Positions 26,937 to 31,291 of a DNA stretch of 31,291 nt are shown in pieces. Where the stretch lies: the IMG/VR virus record IMGVR_UViG_3300033183_000048, positions 1 to 31,291 of that record; one strand, 5' to 3'. Numbering within the stretch: position 1 is the stretch's first letter; the number at the start of each line of letters is the position of its first letter. The stretch is from a virus. Below the pieces are notes generated by a model. The model was not told the origin of the DNA, did not search any database, and saw only the letters and a program-made list of their open reading frames with translations. Position numbers and translations under genes: made by a program.

Positions 26937-27605
26937 TTATCGCTTGCCCTTCATTGCGGCATACGCTTCTTTGCCACCGTTATCCCATGAAGCAAGCATA
27001 TCAGCCACAGATGAAGGCTTCTGTGTAGAGCCACCTGCCGCACCTTTCGATCCTGTGCCACTAGGTGACGCTTTCACGAAATGTGGATTCGCAGTAAGGA
27101 ATTCCGACACAAGTTCATTAACTCCCATCGGATTTCCGCTGTCATTATAGCGCACAGTTCCGTCATTATCCAAAACCTCAACAGAACCGTCTTCTGCAAG
27201 CCGTGTTTTGTTCTTCAACAGAGCAACAACTTGGTCAGGTGACACTGCATTGTTTTGTGATGCGGCATTGATTAGTGCGCCATCAACTTGAATCTCTTGT
27301 AGGCGTGTTTTGTACTGGCTGATCTCTTGGTCTTTCTTTTCAGCTAACTGCTGTAAGACCTTCTCAAACTCGCCTTTCTCTTTCTGGCGTTCAATCTCAG
27401 CCTGTTGCTTTTCTTCAAGCAAACGTCTGGCTTCTTCAAGATCAACACCTTCTAACTTCTTCTCATACTTCTTGCGCTCTCGCATCAATCGTTGCTCAAC
27501 GATCTTTTCCAAGTCGGCTTGAGTAAAAGTCTTTTCGCTCTCTGTGACTTCAACTTCAGGAGTTGATTCCATTTCGTTTCCGTCAGCCATGATTTCATCG
27601 CTCAT
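26937..27605 (-). CDS. Capsid scaffold protein (DUF4355-like)
   Basis: A 222-residue protein starting MSDEIMADGNEMES. Acidic start, then FTQADLEKIVEQRLMRERKK, a long charged coiled coil (about 35-100) and a flexible Gly/Ser-rich part with GTGSKGAAGGSTQKPSS, ending in a basic KGKR tail that probably binds coat protein. GAGGT lies 7 bases before ATG 27605. Position between portal-side genes and coat gene agrees. Confidence 0.85.
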   Translation of the reverse strand: MSDEIMADGNEMESTPEVEVTESEKTFTQADLEKIVEQRLMRERKKYEKKLEGVDLEEARRLLEEKQQAEIERQKEKGEFEKVLQQLAEKKDQEISQYKTRLQEIQVDGALINAASQNNAVSPDQVVALLKNKTRLAEDGSVEVLDNDGTVRYNDSGNPMGVNELVSEFLTANPHFVKASPSGTGSKGAAGGSTQKPSSVADMLASWDNGGKEAYAAMKGKR

Positions 27606-27634
27606 GTTACGCACCTCATAATGAGTTGGTTAAG

Positions 27635-27757
27635 TTATTTGGATGGTTTCCATCCCGTCTTTCGCAAAGTCCCGTAGACGTAAGCCGCACATCGCTTCTT
27701 ACTATAGCCACGTTGCTTGCAAACCTTTTTGAGTTCTCGTTCTAGCTTCTTAGGCAT
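27635..27757 (-). CDS. Small basic phage protein, 40 residues
   Basis: MPKKLERELKKVCKQRGYSK, then a stretch ending AYVYGTLRKTGWKPSK. A short basic family with Y.YGTLRK..W at its end is common beside head genes. GAGGT lies 6 bases before ATG 27757. A longer frame from 27832 runs inside the Mu F-like gene and is rejected. Role unknown; DNA or capsid binding is plausible. Confidence 0.75.
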   Translation of the reverse strand: MPKKLERELKKVCKQRGYSKKRCAAYVYGTLRKTGWKPSK

Positions 27758-27758
27758 C

Positions 27759-28643
27759 TTAGACCTCGATATCAAATACAGGCCGCCAGTGATGGCGACA
27801 GTTATATCCGCCACGGACAATGAACGGATCACCTGCGGCTTTCCCAGTCCATTCGTTATTCGCCCACATTTCGCGGATTGCGTCTTCTGTGTATTTCTTC
27901 CCTGCGTGTTTAATGCACCAAGGCCGTGAATCTTGAATCACTGATCCATAATACTTCCACTCAGTCGCACCGATTTCTTTACCTGCGGCTACGGTTAGTG
28001 AAGCATCAAACTGCATTAGCGAATCATGTACCATTTGCGTGGCGTACCTTCGCATATTACGGCCTGTGCGATCCGCTGCATAAATCTGATGAAGTTGACG
28101 CACTGCTTCTTCGGCCTCTGGTGAGTCAGAGTTGGCGATATTGACCAATCTCTGGACTTCAGCCTGATCCGACTGAATGTATACACCATTGACCTTCTGT
28201 CTGATGTTCTTGATGGATTCATCAATCGGTCTACCAGTAAGCGTGTTTTGGTAAACCTCATTAGCGAGTTCGTCCGAAAAGGTGACAGCGATGTCCTGAA
28301 ACCCTTGGAACGATATTCTTTGGAGTTGGCTAATAACCTCTGGCGAGACACCCACAAACGATTCGTATTGCTCAAACATTTCTCCAAGCGATTCGACAAC
28401 TTGTTGGTATTCCCTGACATTGATGTCTGCTTGCGTGAGGTAGGTTTCCCGCATGATTTGCTGGATGTCTGCTCTGGCCTGTACCGCCCAAGCCAGATCG
28501 AACAACTTGCCTTCTTGTGTTGGCGCACTGACCATATACCCTGCAATCCTGTTTTCCAAGGTTTGCAGAACGTCGAGCATCCTTCTTTCATGCGAGTTAC
28601 CTAACGCATCAACAATTCGGGCATGATCGAGATCAGCAGCCAT
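27759..28643 (-). CDS. Mu F-like head morphogenesis protein
   Basis: A 294-residue protein starting MAADLDHARIVDALGN. Long N-terminal helices are followed by the Mu F domain: ATQMVHDSLMQFDASLTVAA, then GSVIQDSRPWCIKHAGKKYT, and Cys/His residues near the end (GGYNCRHHWRPVF), which may bind metal. Mu F-like proteins are packaged with or near the portal. The ATG overlaps the portal stop as TGATG, and AAGGA precedes it. Confidence 0.85.
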   Translation of the reverse strand: MAADLDHARIVDALGNSHERRMLDVLQTLENRIAGYMVSAPTQEGKLFDLAWAVQARADIQQIMRETYLTQADINVREYQQVVESLGEMFEQYESFVGVSPEVISQLQRISFQGFQDIAVTFSDELANEVYQNTLTGRPIDESIKNIRQKVNGVYIQSDQAEVQRLVNIANSDSPEAEEAVRQLHQIYAADRTGRNMRRYATQMVHDSLMQFDASLTVAAGKEIGATEWKYYGSVIQDSRPWCIKHAGKKYTEDAIREMWANNEWTGKAAGDPFIVRGGYNCRHHWRPVFDIEV

Positions 28644-30019
28644 CACTGTCCTTCAGTTGGACTGAAGTCTCCTAGTGTGCGAGCAACATCAATTTCTTCA
28701 TGTGCCTGATGCAGTAGCTCGTCATCCAGCACTAGATCAACGATTTGCTTATCGACTTCACGCATAAACGTAGGTGACTGAACACCAGAAGCGCGAGCCA
28801 TCTGCAAGAACTGAAGTTCGTTCGGATAATCGCGGATGTCGAATGAATCAGGATAACTAACCTCTACGTCTGGAGTGACACCTGACCATATACAGACAAA
28901 GAACCAGATATGCTCTTCTGCCAATTCAAGTAGATCAGCCTTCTCTGCCAAGCGAGCATTCAATAACTGGAACTCAGTCTGAAGCGCAATGCCTGATGCC
29001 TTCACAGCGTCAGTGCCACGGACAGCACCAAGGTGTGCCATACGGTTAATCATTTCAGTCTTCTTCTGGATGGACTCCATGACTGCCTGAAGGTTCGCGC
29101 CAGATGGTTGTAACTGATATGGCTTGAGGTTCGCATCGAGTTCGTCAGGCATATGGACAATACCACCTGCACCTGCTGATGCGTCAGTGTCGTAAGTTTT
29201 AACCAACGTAGGATGGTTAGAGATACGGATCAACTGCTCAATCTCTGACAGTTCTTGGTAGATTGCCTTCTGCATGATCGCAATATCAGCAATGTCTGAC
29301 TTACCAATACCTTTCGTTGGTGTGCGAGCCGCAGGAAGATAAACAGCAGGAATCATCCCGATTGGGTTATCCATTGTCTCCAATAGACGTTCTGTGTCAT
29401 TGCTGACTTCATAGAGTTCGACTGTTTCTTCTGTCCATACACGGAAGTGCGTGACTGACTCAGTAGAGTTTTCACGGATTACTTCTTCACGGAGCTTTAG
29501 GTAAACAAGTTTCTGTCTACCTGACTCAGTACGTTCCCAACGCCAGTCGAATACGTTTTCAGGTGTGTACAGATTTAAGTACGGACGAATATCCTGTGCG
29601 AGTTCTTCAGCGCGTGTACCTGCATTGCTCTTTGGCTTATCTACAACGATCCAACAGTGACCATAAACAGCAGACCAAATCTGTGCATCCTTCATAAAGG
29701 TATCGAGCGAACGGCCTTCAAGGTCAACATCACGCATCATCGGAATCAGAATTGGATTACTGTCCAGTGAGTTCCATGTGCGAACTGGCGGATTACGCCA
29801 TAAGAAAGACGAATAGATGTGAATGACGTTAGCGCAGTGGTTATCAATAGGAGTCAGGTCTAACCGTCTTGCGTAATCGTTTTTGTCTTCTTGGATGTAT
29901 TGGACAAGATATTGTCCGTCTTTGTAATGCTCGCCACCAAGGTAAGAGCGCAAGTGAAATTCCCACTGGTCTACATAATCGTTGTAGTCGGGATGCGTAT
30001 AAGTAATTTCCTGAGACAC
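28643..30019 (-). CDS. Portal protein
   Basis: A 458-residue protein starting at GTG, (M)SQEITYTHPDYNDYVDQW. Family hallmarks include Trp/Tyr-rich N-terminal helices, VYGHCWIVVDKP, NPIGMIPAVYLP, a helical stem with IYQELSEIEQLI, and a C-terminal region with ASGIALQTEFQLLNARLAEK. It forms the ring for DNA entry. AGGTGG precedes GTG 30019, two bases after the terminase stop; a GTG at 30031 is the alternative. Confidence 0.85.
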   Translation of the reverse strand: MSQEITYTHPDYNDYVDQWEFHLRSYLGGEHYKDGQYLVQYIQEDKNDYARRLDLTPIDNHCANVIHIYSSFLWRNPPVRTWNSLDSNPILIPMMRDVDLEGRSLDTFMKDAQIWSAVYGHCWIVVDKPKSNAGTRAEELAQDIRPYLNLYTPENVFDWRWERTESGRQKLVYLKLREEVIRENSTESVTHFRVWTEETVELYEVSNDTERLLETMDNPIGMIPAVYLPAARTPTKGIGKSDIADIAIMQKAIYQELSEIEQLIRISNHPTLVKTYDTDASAGAGGIVHMPDELDANLKPYQLQPSGANLQAVMESIQKKTEMINRMAHLGAVRGTDAVKASGIALQTEFQLLNARLAEKADLLELAEEHIWFFVCIWSGVTPDVEVSYPDSFDIRDYPNELQFLQMARASGVQSPTFMREVDKQIVDLVLDDELLHQAHEEIDVARTLGDFSPTEGQ

Positions 30020-30021
30020 CG

Positions 30022-31236
30022 TTAAGTCCACCTAGTAGGTTGAGGTATGTCATATTGTCTCTTGATTGGGTATAAGAAATCAATTAAATAGCCCAAAGCG
30101 TCATTCATGTGGTCAAAGCCTGAGTCTTTATCTGGTTGGCTAGTACCTTCTTTGTATGTCTGACGTTCAAGTGACTTAATGACTTGCTTGCAGCGCGGAT
30201 CAATAATTAAGTGTCTTTCACCGTCCGCAGATTTAAGTCTTGCGTTGACTGAGTTGATTCTGTCTCTGATAGCTGAGTGCTTGTCTCTGACCTTAACTGC
30301 GAAACCTGCATTTTGCAGGATTGACAAGTCTGTTCGTCCACCTGCTGATGTTTTGCGTTGTCTTGAGGCAGGATCGGGATAAACGCAAATCTGCCTGTTC
30401 GGATAGCGGGCTTTGATTTCATCTACCATCTCATCCGTGTTACTTCCGTAGATTACGATCTCGTCAATTACTTTAAGAGTCGATCCATCGCGGATTGCCA
30501 GTACCGCAGACATTGGGTCAAGGTTGAAGTCCATGCCCACATGAAGTAATGAATCATCGTCTTGGCATCGCTGGACTGTTTCTGATCTGTCAAAGTTGTA
30601 GTAGATGATTCCTGCGTAATTAACAAACTGCGCATTATATTCTTGGTTAAATGTTCGTTCATCGAGATCACGCTTGGCGGCATCAATTTCATCTGCCGTA
30701 ACGTGTCCGCCATCAATCGTTGTGTACTGAAAGCTGTTCCAATCATCTGCTCCGTCAGAACCTTTTGTCCAGAGATCATAGAAGTGATTACGGCCTTTTG
30801 GTGTTCCGATAAACAGCGCATTGCCTTGTCGATCTGATAGTGATGGTCTAAGAACTTCATACCAAGCCTCTGGCCTCATATCTGCAAATTCATCTAGGAC
30901 TACAAAGTCCAGTGATCTACCTCGTAGATTATCTGGCTTTTCTGCGCCTTTAAGTGAAATGATCGAGCCATTCCACAAGGTAACCGTAAGACTAGATTCG
31001 TTTGTCTTCTGGATATATTCCTTTGGCAATGTAGCCAATAACATATCCCATGCGATTTCCTTTGCCGCCTTGTAGGTAGGCGCAACGTACCAACAATGTC
31101 TGCCTTTGCCTTTAAGCGCATTGGTCAGCAGTTCTACCGTAGATAGAAACGTCTTGCCGAACCGTCTACCTGCTACAACAACACGAAACCTGTTCGCATC
31201 TGTGTAGATACTACTTTGAGGTTTGGTTAGGTTCAT
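30022..31236 (-). CDS. terL: Terminase large subunit
   Basis: A 404-residue packaging motor. ATPase: Walker A VVAGRRFGKTF (20-30), Walker B FVVLDE (111-116), coupling motif GTP (144-146). Nuclease: D236 in GMDFN, D288 in YPDPA, and Asp near 375-379 in FDHMNDALGY, the three acidic positions of an RNase H-like domain. Length is slightly short but complete. It overlaps the end of the upstream partial gene by 26 bases. Confidence 0.95.
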   Translation of the reverse strand: MNLTKPQSSIYTDANRFRVVVAGRRFGKTFLSTVELLTNALKGKGRHCWYVAPTYKAAKEIAWDMLLATLPKEYIQKTNESSLTVTLWNGSIISLKGAEKPDNLRGRSLDFVVLDEFADMRPEAWYEVLRPSLSDRQGNALFIGTPKGRNHFYDLWTKGSDGADDWNSFQYTTIDGGHVTADEIDAAKRDLDERTFNQEYNAQFVNYAGIIYYNFDRSETVQRCQDDDSLLHVGMDFNLDPMSAVLAIRDGSTLKVIDEIVIYGSNTDEMVDEIKARYPNRQICVYPDPASRQRKTSAGGRTDLSILQNAGFAVKVRDKHSAIRDRINSVNARLKSADGERHLIIDPRCKQVIKSLERQTYKEGTSQPDKDSGFDHMNDALGYLIDFLYPIKRQYDIPQPTRWT

Positions 31237-31291
31237 GCACGTTTACAACGATAGGTGGTAACTCGCGTTCTTCGGTATGGTCTTCTTTCCA
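31211..31291 (-). CDS. Probable terminase small subunit, C-terminal part (cut by window edge)
   Basis: The last 26 codons of a gene entering from the right edge are visible: WKEDHTEERE then LPPIVVNVHEPNQTSK and a TAG. It is the only open frame there, and its stop lies 26 bases inside the terminase large subunit gene, where the small subunit normally ends. Acidic, Pro-containing tails are common in small terminases, which bind the large subunit with their C-terminus. It may be the other end of the gene that starts at 98. Confidence 0.6.
   Translation of the reverse strand, partial: WKEDHTEERELPPIVVNVHEPNQTSK

Noticed and set aside
27758-27832. N-terminal extension of the 40-residue basic protein
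   Set aside because: It would be coded inside the Mu F-like gene, has no ribosome site, and the ATG at 27757 has GAGGT at the right distance.
1-31291. Temperate phage with integration genes
   Set aside because: No integrase, excisionase, attachment site or full-length repressor was seen; the small HTH proteins alone do not show lysogeny. A missing terminal piece could not hold much more.

Overview
This window is almost all of a small tailed double-stranded DNA phage genome of the siphovirus type (long, non-contractile tail). Every convincing gene lies on the minus strand, so transcription runs from high to low coordinates. The type follows from the gene set: large terminase, portal, Mu F-like protein, scaffold, HK97-like coat protein, head-tail joining genes, tail tube, a frameshifting pair of tail chaperones, a tape measure of only 474 residues, and a lambda J-like tip protein. 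No contractile-sheath gene, integrase, recognisable CI/Cro-type repressor, DNA polymerase or tRNA was seen. The LamG-type fibre and several protein families resemble phages of marine or aquatic Gram-negative bacteria; that is inference, and the host is not determined.

Layout in order of transcription. Positions 31291 to 26031 hold packaging and head genes: end of a probable small terminase, large terminase, portal, Mu F-like protein, a 40-residue basic protein, scaffold, coat protein and a terminator. Positions 26014 to 17428 hold joining and tail genes, with a G_GGA_AAC slippery site in the chaperone gene. Positions 17428 to 10952 hold the fibre, a fibre-assembly-like protein, small membrane proteins, the lysis genes and an HTH-phosphoesterase, closed by a strong terminator. 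Positions 10870 to 2494 are the early region: ERF annealing protein, YqaJ exonuclease, SSB-like protein, small HTH proteins, NinB, NinG, many very small ORFs, a DECH helicase with zinc ribbon and a stand-alone CHC2 zinc-finger protein. Positions 2468 to 1 hold small proteins, DUF3310, a ParB-like protein, an ABC-ATPase fused to a GNAT acetyltransferase, and the start of a probable small terminase.

The left edge holds a start, and the right edge an end, of genes placed where the small terminase should be. The window may therefore be a nearly complete, circularly permuted genome cut inside that gene, lacking a short piece. The ERF, exonuclease, SSB, NinB and NinG set suggests recombination-dependent replication with host polymerase. 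The ParB-like and ABC-GNAT genes next to packaging genes suggest a DNA-modification step linked to packaging.

The strongest non-coding signals are: a 16 to 20 bp palindrome repeated three times, always about 43 bp upstream of a predicted transcription start; a 497-bp region (5416 to 5912) without minus-strand genes, holding a 19-bp hairpin that pairs well only in minus-strand RNA; a 180-bp region (7708 to 7886) crowded with palindromes; a terminator facing the plus strand; and hairpins built around stop codons.
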